Positions 37,037 to 45,414 of a DNA stretch of 64,000 nucleotides are shown in pieces. This stretch comes from JAWWOL01 sp033851545. Its GTDB lineage: Bacteria; Actinomycetota; Actinomycetes; JAWWOL01. The notes under the pieces are model-generated. The model searched no databases. It was not told the DNA's origin and was given only the letters and a program-made list of their open reading frames with translations. The position numbers were made by a program, and so were the translations under genes. Location of the stretch: NCBI GenBank assembly GCA_033851545.1, contig JAWWOO010000004.1, forward strand, positions 1 through 64,000, in the 5' to 3' direction. The number at the start of each line of letters is the position of its first letter. Position 1 is the first letter of the stretch.

Positions 37037-38124
37037 AGGATCACCACGGAGCGCAGGACCTCGCCGCGCTGCATCTTGGTGAACGCCGCCTCGACGTCGC
37101 TGAGCCCGATCCGCTCGCTGACGAACTTGTCCAAGGGCAGACGGCCCTGCAGCCACAGGTCGATCAAGGCCGGAAAATCCCGGCTGGGTAGGCAATCCCC
37201 GTACCACGAGGACTTCAGCGCCCCTCCGCGACCGAAGATCTCGATCAGCGGCAGCTCGATCCGCATTGACGGGTCGGGCACGCCGACGAGTACGACCGTG
37301 CCGGCCAGGTCCCGCGCGTAGAACGCCTGCTCGTAGGTCTCCGGCCGGCCGACCGCGTCGATGACCACGTCGGCGCCGAAGCCGTCGGTCAGTGCGCGGA
37401 TGCCCTCGACCGCATCGGTCGAGCGCGAGTTGACGGTGTGCGTGGCGCCGAACTCCCTTGCCCAGCCGAGCTTCCGGTCGTCGATGTCGACGCCGATGAT
37501 GGTACGGGCGCCGGCCAGCCGGGCCCCGGCGATCGCGCCGTTGCCGACGCCACCACAGCCGATGACCGCCACCGTGTCGCCCCGGCCGACGTTGCCGGTG
37601 TTGACCGCTGCCCCGATGCCGGCCATGACGCCACAGCCCAGAAGCCCTGCCACTGCGGGCTCGGCGGAGGGGTCGACCTTGGTGCACTGGCCGGCCGCCA
37701 CGAGCGTCAGCTCGGCGAAGGCGCCGATCCCCAGCGCAGGCGACAGCTCCGTACCGTCCTCGAGCGTCATCTTCTGTACCGCGTTGTGGGTGGCGAAGCA
37801 GTACCACGGGCGGCCGCGGCGGCAGGCCCGGCAAGCGCCGCAGACCGCCCGCCAGTTGAGCACCACGTAATCCCCGACGGTCACCTCGGTCACGTCCGGG
37901 CCGACCGACTCGACGATGCCGGCGGCCTCGTGGCCGAGCAGGAACGGGAACGCGTCGTTGATGGCGCCCTCGCGGTAGTGCAGGTCGGTGTGGCAGACGC
38001 CGCACGCCTGCACCCGTACCCTCGCCTCACCAGGGCCAGGCGCCGGCACCACGACCGTCTCCAGGGTGACCGGGGCGCCCTTCTCCCGGGCGACGACACC
38101 CTGAACCCGTACTGCGTCTGCCAT
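37033..38124 (-). CDS. mscR: S-(hydroxymethyl)mycothiol dehydrogenase
   Basis: Zinc-dependent class III alcohol dehydrogenase of 363 residues that oxidises the formaldehyde-mycothiol adduct. Catalytic zinc ligands: Cys in CGVCHTDLHY and His in LLGHEAAG; the structural zinc site is CGACRACRRGRPWYC. The NAD-binding loop is IGCGGVGNGAI. The SSWYGDCLPSRDF segment near the C-terminus fits the MSH-linked subgroup. It is the first gene of a two-gene operon with the MBL hydrolase. Its presence implies that the organism makes mycothiol. Confidence 0.95.
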   Translation of the reverse strand: MADAVRVQGVVAREKGAPVTLETVVVPAPGPGEARVRVQACGVCHTDLHYREGAINDAFPFLLGHEAAGIVESVGPDVTEVTVGDYVVLNWRAVCGACRACRRGRPWYCFATHNAVQKMTLEDGTELSPALGIGAFAELTLVAAGQCTKVDPSAEPAVAGLLGCGVMAGIGAAVNTGNVGRGDTVAVIGCGGVGNGAIAGARLAGARTIIGVDIDDRKLGWAREFGATHTVNSRSTDAVEGIRALTDGFGADVVIDAVGRPETYEQAFYARDLAGTVVLVGVPDPSMRIELPLIEIFGRGGALKSSWYGDCLPSRDFPALIDLWLQGRLPLDKFVSERIGLSDVEAAFTKMQRGEVLRSVVIL

Positions 38125-38208
38125 GTCCGCTCCTTCGCCGAGGTAGGGCGATCCTGTCAGCAGCCCGCCCGAACGCGAACGCCGGGGAGGGAACCGTACG
38201 GTGAGGGA

Positions 38209-38778
38209 ATGCGTCCGAAAGGTATGAACAAGCTCACGGTGTCCCTGGCCACCTTGATCGTTGTGCTGAGCGGGTGCGGCACCCAGTCCGCGTCGACGTC
38301 CTCGAGCACCACCAGCGCCCTCCCGCCGACCAGCGCGCCGGTCGGGACACCACCCGCCTCCTCAGCTGCCCCGACCCCGACGAGCACGTCGACCGGCACC
38401 TCGACCGGCACGTCAGCGGTGCCGACAGCGGGCGCAAAGGCAACGCTGAGCTACGTCGGCCCCGTTGGCGGCAAGCGGCTGCGGGTGACGAAGACGGTCA
38501 GCGGCGCCACCTACCAGCGGCTGGCCCAGGACCTGAACGCGCTGAAGCCGCTGGCCGGCGCGGTGGAGTGCATGGTCGCGACCGGCGAAGTGGCCTCGAT
38601 CACCGTCTCGGCCGGTGGCCACTCGCTCGTCTTCACGGTCGAGGGCGCCCCCTGCCGCGGTGTGACGGTCACGAAGGACGGTGTGGCCCAGCCGCTCCTG
38701 GCCAACAGCATGACGCTGGTCAACCAGGTCCGCGCCATCGCAGGCTACTCAGGGATGGCGCACCCGCTGACGGGGTGA
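38209..38778 (+). CDS. Small secreted lipoprotein, unknown function
   Basis: A 189-residue protein with a lipoprotein signal (LATLIVVLSGCG; lipobox LSGC), then a Ser/Thr/Pro/Ala linker of about 50 residues typical of cell-wall-spanning stalks, and a C-terminal domain of about 100 residues with two cysteines (VECMVATG and GAPCRGVT). ATG 38224 is an alternative start giving a slightly shorter signal; neither has ideal ribosome-site spacing. The domain resembles the outer part of the protein at 18292-18723. It is divergent from mscR. Confidence 0.75.
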   Translation: MRPKGMNKLTVSLATLIVVLSGCGTQSASTSSSTTSALPPTSAPVGTPPASSAAPTPTSTSTGTSTGTSAVPTAGAKATLSYVGPVGGKRLRVTKTVSGATYQRLAQDLNALKPLAGAVECMVATGEVASITVSAGGHSLVFTVEGAPCRGVTVTKDGVAQPLLANSMTLVNQVRAIAGYSGMAHPLTG

Positions 38779-38799
38779 GCCCAGGCCCCACAGCCGGGG

Positions 38800-39666
38800 T
38801 CAGGCGTCCGCGGTGACCGTCGCGTTCTGCCAGGTCGTGCAGAGCCGCCGGTACGTACGGTCGAAGCCCCGGTCCGGCGCCCACCACGCATCCACCGGCG
38901 AGACCAGCCGCTCGCGGAAGTCCGCCCCCACCAGCACCACCCGGCGACAACCCCGCCGTGACTCGACGGCCAGCGACCTGACTTCCTGCCACTCGAGGAA
39001 CCGGTCCCCGTCGCCCACCCACAGCCCTTGCGCAAGGACCGGCCGCGGCTGGCGGACGTACAGCAGGACGATCAGCGCGATCGCCACGGCGGTGAGGTCA
39101 CCACCCATCGACGGCACGACCATCTGCCAGATCAGGCTGGCGACGCCGAGTACCAACCACGGCCACGCCTGCGCGAGCCGCATCCGCAGGACGAGCGGCG
39201 TCTCGCCCGCGCCGGCCAACCCGAGCGTCTCGACATCGTGGCCGAGGCTGTTCCAGATGCGGCTGAACCGCTCGAGGTCGGTACGAAAGGCAGCGTCCGC
39301 GACGAGGCCGCAACCACGTGGCGCCGGTAACGTCCGCCAGTCGTCGCCGACCTCGACCTGCAGCCGCAGCTGCGAGGCGCGCCCCACCAGCCGCGCGTTT
39401 CCCAGCGGCCTGGGCCGGGTCCGGAGGAACCGCCGGAGCACCAGCCCCTGCGGCCCGGCCTCCGCCGACCACGACAACCGCCGCCAGAGCACGGTCAGGG
39501 AAACGACGGCGAGGGCGATCAGGCAGACGGGCCCGTTGCCGCGCACCCGGTGCACGAGCAGCCCGAGGATCGCGCCGATGAACACCATCGCGCCGAACCC
39601 GGCGGACGGAGTGCATGCCTGACGCCAGCTGAGCCGCAGCCGGACGGTCTCCCCCGAGCCGGACAT
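38800..39666 (-). CDS. Membrane protein with PH-like beta domains
   Basis: A 288-residue hypothetical protein with two hydrophobic hairpins (about 20-60 and 165-205). Each is followed by a soluble beta-rich segment that starts with a GLVLRRF- or GLWVGDGDRFLEW-type strand. The twofold layout resembles bacterial PH-domain (bPH) membrane proteins, but I cannot assign a family with confidence. No operon link beyond a 40-base spacing to the small gene at 39708. Confidence 0.65.
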   Translation of the reverse strand: MSGSGETVRLRLSWRQACTPSAGFGAMVFIGAILGLLVHRVRGNGPVCLIALAVVSLTVLWRRLSWSAEAGPQGLVLRRFLRTRPRPLGNARLVGRASQLRLQVEVGDDWRTLPAPRGCGLVADAAFRTDLERFSRIWNSLGHDVETLGLAGAGETPLVLRMRLAQAWPWLVLGVASLIWQMVVPSMGGDLTAVAIALIVLLYVRQPRPVLAQGLWVGDGDRFLEWQEVRSLAVESRRGCRRVVLVGADFRERLVSPVDAWWAPDRGFDRTYRRLCTTWQNATVTADA

Positions 39667-39707
39667 CTGCCGTCAGCCGACCGTCGGGGAGAGGTGAAGA
39701 TCAGCGA

Positions 39708-39857
39708 TCACGGTGCGGAGGATACCGCGTTTCGCTGATACCGACGGAGGCGTCCTTCGCGCATGCTGGGCGGCAGCACCAGCCAGTCGCGTTCGTCCCG
39801 TTCCGCATCGGACAGCCAGTTCCGCCAGGTCGCCAGCGCCAGCATCTGATCGAACAT
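39708..39857 (-). CDS. 49-residue hypothetical protein with strong ribosome site
   Basis: A small protein rich in Trp, Arg, Glu and Asp (MFDQMLALATWRNWL, then a charged ERDERD stretch and a basic C-terminus). GAGGAGG lies six bases before its ATG, stronger than most starts in the window, which is the main reason to call it. Family unknown. Confidence 0.5.
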   Translation of the reverse strand: MFDQMLALATWRNWLSDAERDERDWLVLPPSMREGRLRRYQRNAVSSAP

Positions 39858-39932
39858 CGTGGGCCTCCTCGGGTAGTCGTCCACCCTCACGACGTACGGG
39901 GACGGCCCCGATCGACACCCGGAACCTCAGGG

Positions 39933-41108
39933 TCAGAGCTCGTCGATCCGCCGTTGCAGGTAGCGCCGCTCGGCTTCCGTCGGCGCCAAGTCAAGAGCTC
40001 TCTCGTACGCGGCGGCAGCCTCCGTACGACGTCCGAGCCGGCGGAGCAGGTCGGCCTGGGTCGCCGCCAGTAGGTGGTAGCCGGCGAGCGCGCCCGACCG
40101 GTCGAGGGCGTCGACGAGCGGAAGTCCAACGGCCGGGCCGTCGGCCATCGCGACGGCGATCGCGCGGTTGAGCTCGACGAAGGGAGAGGCCGTGAGCCGG
40201 GCCAGCTCGTCGTAGCACGAGGCGATCCGCGTCCAGTCGGTGTCCTCGACACGGGCAGCGGTGACGTGGCAGGCGGCAATCGCGGCCTGCAGCTGGTAGG
40301 GGCCACCCGGGGCCAGAAGCCTTACTCCTTCGGCAATCTGGCCGCGGTCCCACAACGAACGGTCCTGGTCCTCCAGGGTCATGAGGTCGCCCTGAGCGTC
40401 GAGCCTGGCCGCGCGACGGGCGTCCTGCAGCAGCATCAACGCCAGCAGACCGCGTACCTCGACGTCGTCCGGCATCAGCTGGACCAGGATCCGACCGAGC
40501 CTGATCGCCTCGGCCGCGAGATCCCAACGCTGGGCCGCAGAGTAGCCCTCGTTGAACAGCAGGTAGACCACGGCGAGCACGCCGGTCGTCCGCTGGGGCA
40601 ACAGCTCGGGGGGCGGCACGCGGTACGGGATGCCGGCCTCGCGGATCTTGCGCTGGGCCCGCACCAGCCGCTGCGCCATGGTCGCGGTGGGCGTCAGGAA
40701 GGCCCGGGCGATCTCGTCCGTTGTCAGGCCAGCGACGGTGCGCAGGGTGAGCGCGACGCGGGCCTCGAGCGCGAGCGCCGGGTGGCAGCAGGTGAAGATC
40801 AGCCGCAGCCGGTCATCCGGCCAGTCGTCGTCCTCTGGCGGCGGCATCTCGGCGGCCTCCCGGAGCTTGCCGGCTTCGACGGTGCTGCGGCGCAGCCGGT
40901 CCAGAGCCCTGTTGCGCGCGGTCGTGGTCAGCCAGGCGCCCGGCTTTCGGGGGACGCCGTCGACCGGCCAGCGCTTCAGGGCCCGCTCGAAAGCGTCCTG
41001 GACGCACTCCTCCGCCAGGTCCCAGTCGCCGGTCAGCCGGATCAGGGTCGCCAAGACCCGCGCCCGCTCGGTGCGGAACGCCTCGGCGACGGCGTCGTCA
41101 GGAGTCAA
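39933..41108 (-). CDS. ECF42-type sigma factor with C-terminal TPR-like extension
   Basis: A 391-residue ECF sigma factor. Region 2: RLTGDWDLAEECVQDAFERAL and TARNRALDRLRR. Region 4: LTLRTVAGLTTDEIARAFL and ATMAQRLVRAQRKIREA. A C-terminal helical extension of about 200 residues (VVYLLFNEGYSA onward, ending with LGRRTEAAAAYERALDLAPTEAE) is the hallmark of ECF42, which lacks a classical anti-sigma factor. The start is TTG 41108, overlapping the end of the DGPF gene by 11 bases, the conserved ECF42 arrangement. A decayed second copy of the module is at 62615-63742. Confidence 0.93.
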   Translation of the reverse strand: MTPDDAVAEAFRTERARVLATLIRLTGDWDLAEECVQDAFERALKRWPVDGVPRKPGAWLTTTARNRALDRLRRSTVEAGKLREAAEMPPPEDDDWPDDRLRLIFTCCHPALALEARVALTLRTVAGLTTDEIARAFLTPTATMAQRLVRAQRKIREAGIPYRVPPPELLPQRTTGVLAVVYLLFNEGYSAAQRWDLAAEAIRLGRILVQLMPDDVEVRGLLALMLLQDARRAARLDAQGDLMTLEDQDRSLWDRGQIAEGVRLLAPGGPYQLQAAIAACHVTAARVEDTDWTRIASCYDELARLTASPFVELNRAIAVAMADGPAVGLPLVDALDRSGALAGYHLLAATQADLLRRLGRRTEAAAAYERALDLAPTEAERRYLQRRIDEL

Positions 41109-41433
41109 AGGGCCAGAACGGCCGCAGCTCGAGGCCGCCGAACTTCGCCACCGGGTGCTTCGCTGCAACCTCGATCGCTTCGTCCAGGTCGGCGCAGTCG
41201 AGGATGTCGAACCCGCCGATGTACTCCTTGCTCTCCGCGAACGGGCCGTCGGAGATCACCACCTCGCCGGCCACCATCCGTACGGTGGTCGCATCGGCGG
41301 CTGGGCGGAGGCGGTCGCCGGTCACCCGGATCCCCCGCCGCTCGACCTCCTCGACCCAGGGGATCGGGTCGGTGTCGGCGTCCGGCCCGACGACGGCGTC
41401 CTCAGGCACACAGACCAGCATCAGATACTTCAT
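41098..41433 (-). CDS. DGPF/YCII-domain protein, partner of ECF42
   Basis: An 111-residue single-domain YCII-related protein. The name-giving motif is present in ISDGPFAESKEYIGGFDIL; the N-terminus is MKYLMLVCV. Such proteins are the conserved neighbours and targets of ECF42 sigma factors; their biochemical role is unknown. The start has GAGGAGG at seven bases. It is the first gene of the two-gene operon and has an ECF42-type promoter 46 bases upstream. Confidence 0.92.
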   Translation of the reverse strand: MKYLMLVCVPEDAVVGPDADTDPIPWVEEVERRGIRVTGDRLRPAADATTVRMVAGEVVISDGPFAESKEYIGGFDILDCADLDEAIEVAAKHPVAKFGGLELRPFWPFDS

Positions 41434-41478
41434 GGTGATTCCTCCTCGGTTGGCCCTTTGTCGGCATCGTGCACTAAC

Positions 41479-41507
41479 ACGACGAACGGCAGGTGCCCGG
41501 CTCGACA
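41479..41507 (-). promoter_or_regulatory. ECF42-type promoter of the DGPF-sigma operon
   Basis: On the minus strand TGTCGA (-35) and CGTCGT (-10) are separated by 17 bases, matching the described ECF42 target pattern (TGTCGA and CGTC or CGAC). The -10 element lies 46 bases before the DGPF ATG. It implies autoregulation by the sigma factor encoded in the same operon. Confidence 0.75.
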
Positions 41508-41755
41508 CCGGGCAGCCAAATCGTTGGCCATTTGCCGATTCACCCCCCACGTGACCACCTGGGGGTGTAAAACTGCGGCAAAGTCTGAGATGGTGCCATA
41601 CAACGCCGGACTGGGTTTCCAGCCTTCCGTGGGGGCGGTCGGGACGTGCGTCTGCAGCTTCCGCTGGAGACGTACGCTTCGGTAGTGCGGTAAGCGGAAG
41701 TAGAGCGACACGTGCTGCAACTGCAGGCATGCCAGCGTGTGGGGAGGGCGCCCCG

Positions 41756-43489
41756 ATGACGGGCGCCCTGACGACTCGGACGTCCGAGGAGCCTTCCGGA
41801 GCCGCCCCATCTGTCGAGGCGGACGGCAGGCGTCACGTCATGCGCGGCCTTTCTGCCCGGGCGGGACGCCCATCGCGAGATCCGCAGCCCGGCATCACTG
41901 CAGCCTTCCGCGTCGGCATCCTCGCGGTGGCGCTGGTGCTGCTGCTGGTGTCCCAGCCGTCTCCTCTGGCGGCCCTGTGGGTTTTGCCGCTGATCGTTAC
42001 CGAGCTCTACCTGCGCGGACGGGGTCTTTCCGACCGCCAGCTGGCCGCGCTCGCCTACTGGTGGGTCGCCACGTCGGCACTGGCGGTGTTTTTCACCGGC
42101 GGCGGCCACTCCGCCATGCTGCCCGGGATCCTCGTCGGCACGTTCCTCGCCGGCCTGGCCCTCGGCACCGACGGCGTGCTCGTGGCGAGCGGGATCGCCT
42201 CCGCCCTGCTGCTGACCGTCTGGGGCGTGGGCTACCGAGAGCTGGCCGAGCCGGCCCAGCAGTACCTCGGGACCTGCGCAGAGTGGGTGCTCCTCGGTGT
42301 TTGTGTCGGCCTTGCGGGTCAGTGGATCGGCCGCCGACAGGCGGGGCCCGACGGGGAGGCGGCAGAACGATACGCCGAAGCACGGGCGCTGCTCAACCAG
42401 CTGCGGTCGGTGACCAGCCACCTGCCGGGGAGCCTCGACGTGGCCACGACCAGTGAGGTGCTGCTCGAGGAGTGCCTAGGCATCTGCCAGGCGAAAACTG
42501 GTGCCGTGCTGGTGAACGCGGGCGGTGGAAACCTCGTGCCCATGGCTCTGCAGGGCGCACGCCGAGTGCCGTGGCGGAGCCCCGCCAGCGGCTCCGGTCC
42601 GCTGCAGAGGGCTTGGGAGAGCGGGCAGCCGGTGCTGGATGTCCGTCAGCCCGATGAGTCCGACACCGGACCCGGCCAGAGCCGGCGGCAAGGCAGCTCG
42701 CTCTTGGTCCTGCCGATCCTCTCGCCCGACGGAGTCCTAGGACTGGTAGCGGTGCAGCCGTCCGCGCAGCAGGCGCCGACATCCGACGTCATTGACCGCG
42801 TCCGGGCGACCGTGGAGCGCTACGCCGTGCCCTTGGAGACGGCCCAGCTGTTCGAGACGGTCCGGGCCGCGAGCACCGTCGAGGAGCGCAGCAGGCTCGC
42901 CCACGACATGCACGACGGCGTGGCCCAGGACCTTGTCTACATCGGCTTCGAGCTGGACCTGCTGCGCTCCAGGGTTGCGCGGCTTGACCCGGCTCTGGGT
43001 GACTCGGTGGCCGAGCTTCGCCATCGGACGACGCGCATCATCTCCGACATCCGAGGCTCCATCACCGACCTGCGATCCAGCCGGTCCGTCGAACGGGGCC
43101 TGGGCGCGGCCCTGACGAGCTTCGTGCGCAACGCCGGTGCGGCCGGCCAGCTCTCCATCCATCTGACGCTGGACGAGAGCGCCTTCCGGATGCCCGCGGA
43201 CGTGGAGGTAGAGCTGCTCCGGCTGGCGCAGGAGTTCACCTCACTGGCCACCAACGAATCGGACGCCCGTAACCTCTGGGTCACCTTGGTCGTTGAGCCG
43301 CCTGTGGCCTACCTGCGCCTGGACCACGATGGAGCTGCAACCGACGTCGCCACCAGCCTGACCGGCGCTGCGCACCGGATCGAGGCTCTTGGCGGGACAC
43401 TGACCGTTGTCCGGGTCCGGCCGACCGGCATGTCGGCCGAAGCCATGGTCGGAGGGAGTGCCGATGACGATCAGCATCTTGCTGGTTGA
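41756..43489 (+). CDS. NarL-type histidine kinase with degenerate ATPase domain
   Basis: A 577-residue sensor. A hydrophobic N-terminal region gives about six membrane helices (40-190), then a GAF-like domain (about 205-365) and a HisKA_3 dimerisation domain with phospho-acceptor His in RLAHDMHDGVAQDLVYIGFELD (about 380-400). The final ATPase domain is abnormal. Where a NarL-type kinase has an N box with Asn and a DDGxG box, this one reads LAQEFTSLATNESDA and RLDHDGAATDV, and the GxGLxGM loop is SLTGAAHRIEALGG. ATP binding may be lost or unusual. ATG 41756 follows GGGGAGGG; the gene overlaps the response regulator by 26 bases. Confidence 0.85.
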   Translation: MTGALTTRTSEEPSGAAPSVEADGRRHVMRGLSARAGRPSRDPQPGITAAFRVGILAVALVLLLVSQPSPLAALWVLPLIVTELYLRGRGLSDRQLAALAYWWVATSALAVFFTGGGHSAMLPGILVGTFLAGLALGTDGVLVASGIASALLLTVWGVGYRELAEPAQQYLGTCAEWVLLGVCVGLAGQWIGRRQAGPDGEAAERYAEARALLNQLRSVTSHLPGSLDVATTSEVLLEECLGICQAKTGAVLVNAGGGNLVPMALQGARRVPWRSPASGSGPLQRAWESGQPVLDVRQPDESDTGPGQSRRQGSSLLVLPILSPDGVLGLVAVQPSAQQAPTSDVIDRVRATVERYAVPLETAQLFETVRAASTVEERSRLAHDMHDGVAQDLVYIGFELDLLRSRVARLDPALGDSVAELRHRTTRIISDIRGSITDLRSSRSVERGLGAALTSFVRNAGAAGQLSIHLTLDESAFRMPADVEVELLRLAQEFTSLATNESDARNLWVTLVVEPPVAYLRLDHDGAATDVATSLTGAAHRIEALGGTLTVVRVRPTGMSAEAMVGGSADDDQHLAG

Positions 43490-44126
43490 CGACCACGACC
43501 TGATCCGGGGTGGTCTGCGGCGAGCGTTCGAGGCCGAGCCGGACTTCGATGTTCTGGACGATGTGGGCACCTGCGCGCAGGCGCTGGTTGCCGTACATGC
43601 CTCGCGGCCCAACGTCACCGTGCTGGACGTGAACCTCCCTGATGGCAGCGGCATGGACCTCGTCCCCCAGCTTCGCGACCTCGATCCGGACATGGGCATC
43701 GTGGTGCTCACGATGTACGAAACGGACGACCACCTGTTCCAGGCCTTGCACAACGGGGCCTCGGCGTTCGTCGCCAAAGGGTCACCGACGTCGGAGCTGC
43801 TGTCCGCCGTACGTCACGCCGCAGCGTCGCCGCGTGCCTTCACGAGCGCGGGCCTGGCGCAGGCCATGCAACGGCGGATGACCGGCAGCACCGGGATCAA
43901 GCTGACCCAGCGCGAGGGCGACATCCTGCAGCTGCTCAAGCTCGGTGTGCCGGTCAACGACATTGCGGCACAGCTGTACATCAGTGCCTCGACGGCCAAG
44001 ACGCACATCTCCAAGCTCTACGAGAAGTTGCAGGCGACCAACCGCACGCAGGCCGTCGTCGAGGCGATGCGGCTGGGCCTGCTCAGCTCGGGAGACGCAC
44101 CGGACGGGGTGTCGAGGCCCGGCTAG
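43464..44126 (+). CDS. NarL/LuxR-type response regulator
   Basis: A 220-residue regulator. The receiver has acidic residues in LLVDDHDLIRGG, phospho-acceptor Asp in VTVLDVNLPDGSG, and the Lys in AFVAKGSP. The C-terminal LuxR helix-turn-helix includes LTQREGDILQLLKLG, VNDIAAQLYISASTAKTHISKLY and TNRTQAVVEAMRLGL. ATG 43464 is chosen for GGAGGG upstream and the MTISILLVDDHD start. It is paired with the overlapping kinase. The divergent Tad operon and the DnaB-like ATPase operon are candidate targets. Confidence 0.94.
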   Translation: MTISILLVDDHDLIRGGLRRAFEAEPDFDVLDDVGTCAQALVAVHASRPNVTVLDVNLPDGSGMDLVPQLRDLDPDMGIVVLTMYETDDHLFQALHNGASAFVAKGSPTSELLSAVRHAAASPRAFTSAGLAQAMQRRMTGSTGIKLTQREGDILQLLKLGVPVNDIAAQLYISASTAKTHISKLYEKLQATNRTQAVVEAMRLGLLSSGDAPDGVSRPG

Positions 44127-44294
44127 CAAGGTTGCCTGCGCGTGTCAATCCTCCGCGCGGTCAGGCTATGCGGGCCCTTGCCCGATGCGCGGTGCCAGCA
44201 CTCTGAGGACGATGGTGCTGGGGGAGCGAGGCGGGCGTCCCTGATCGAGGGACACCGCCACGTCGACACGGGGACACGCGCAAGGAGCCCGAGA

Positions 44295-44414
44295 ATGCTG
44301 CAGAGCAAGGGACCTCGCGCTCACCGAGTGGACGTGGTCGGGCTGGTCATCTCCGTCGCTGCCATTGCCATGCTGGTCGCCGCGGCGATCACCTCGTGGC
44401 TGTTGCAGTCCTAG
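44295..44414 (+). CDS. 39-residue single-pass membrane microprotein
   Basis: MLQSKGPRAHRVDVV followed by one transmembrane helix (about 14-36) and a three-residue end. AAGGAG lies seven bases before ATG 44295, and the next gene's ribosome site begins just after its stop. The basic N-terminus predicts an inside-N orientation. Family unknown; it probably belongs to the operon with the response regulator upstream and the ATPase downstream. Confidence 0.6.
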   Translation: MLQSKGPRAHRVDVVGLVISVAAIAMLVAAAITSWLLQS

Positions 44415-44430
44415 GGCCGGGAGGTCCCCG

Positions 44431-45414
44431 TTGACCGTTGCCCGCCCGCTGAGCGACATCCTCGACGAGGCCCATTCGGCGGTGCATGCCGGCGTCACGT
44501 ACAGCGCGACGCCTTGGCCCACCGGCTTCACCCCGCTCGACCGCGAGCTCGGTGGCGGCCTGCGCGCGGGAGAGCTGGTCATCGTCGGCGGGGCGCAGGG
44601 CCTTGGCAAGACGACGTTCGCGCTTCAGCTCGCCCGCAATGTCGTCGCGGCCGGCGGTTCGGCTGTCTATCTCTGCTACGAGCACGACGAACGGATCCTG
44701 CTGCAGAAGCTGTTGGCGATGGAGGCCGGCTACGCCGAGCCGGAGGACGGGGCCACCCTCACGCAGGTCAGCGACGCCCTGCAGGCAGGTGGCCGCGCTG
44801 GACTCGGCCTGGACGATCGACTCGCTCACCTGCCCGGCGCCGCAGCGGCGCTCTCGCGACTCAGGTCCTATGGCGACAGGCTGCGCCTGGTGACCGGCTC
44901 TGGGCGTTCGACCGGCACGCAGCAGATCCGAGAGCTCATCCGTCCCCTCGCCGGGTCAGGCATCCTTGTCGTCGACTACCTGCAGAAGGTCTCCACGCCC
45001 GGACCGCCGACCACCGAGGACGAGCGAGTGACCACTGTGGTCGCGGCTCTGAAGGACATCGCGATGGACTTTGCCATGCCCGTCGTCGCGTTGTGTGCAG
45101 CGGACCGGGATGGCATCGGTGAGGGCCGTACCCGCCTGGCGCACATGCGCGGGTCCACGGCCATCGCGTACGAGGCCGATATTGCGCTGATGCTCAACGA
45201 CAAGTGGCACGCCGTTGCCCGGCACCACCTGATGTACGCGGGCGCCGGCGCAGGCCGCTACCACGATTGGGTGGTGTGCACGGTGGAGAAGAACCGCGCT
45301 GGCCGGCCGGGCACTGACCTGGAGTTTCGTAAGCGGTTCAGCCAGTCACGCTTCGATCCTCATGGACAAGTGGTCCGTGAGGAGCTCATCGACGACAGGG
45401 TGTTCCGGGAATGA
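44431..45414 (+). CDS. Stand-alone DnaB-C-like (RecA-fold) ATPase
   Basis: A 327-residue protein with only the helicase-type ATPase domain of DnaB. Walker A is VGGAQGLGKTT (52-62, in place of the usual RPSMGKT), the catalytic Glu is in YLCYEHDE (about 84), Walker B is ILVVDYLQKV (178-187), and the DnaB-specific AYEADIALMLN and VEKNRAGRPGTDLEFRKRFSQSRF are present. The DnaB N-terminal collar is missing, so primase contact and loader-dependent replication are unlikely. TTG 44431 has GGAGG six bases upstream. It follows a two-component system and a membrane microprotein and overlaps a methyltransferase-like gene. The function in this setting is unknown. Confidence 0.85.
   Translation: MTVARPLSDILDEAHSAVHAGVTYSATPWPTGFTPLDRELGGGLRAGELVIVGGAQGLGKTTFALQLARNVVAAGGSAVYLCYEHDERILLQKLLAMEAGYAEPEDGATLTQVSDALQAGGRAGLGLDDRLAHLPGAAAALSRLRSYGDRLRLVTGSGRSTGTQQIRELIRPLAGSGILVVDYLQKVSTPGPPTTEDERVTTVVAALKDIAMDFAMPVVALCAADRDGIGEGRTRLAHMRGSTAIAYEADIALMLNDKWHAVARHHLMYAGAGAGRYHDWVVCTVEKNRAGRPGTDLEFRKRFSQSRFDPHGQVVREELIDDRVFRE

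Noticed and set aside
44431..45414. Replicative helicase dnaB
   Set aside because: Only the C-terminal ATPase domain is present and there is no replication context.
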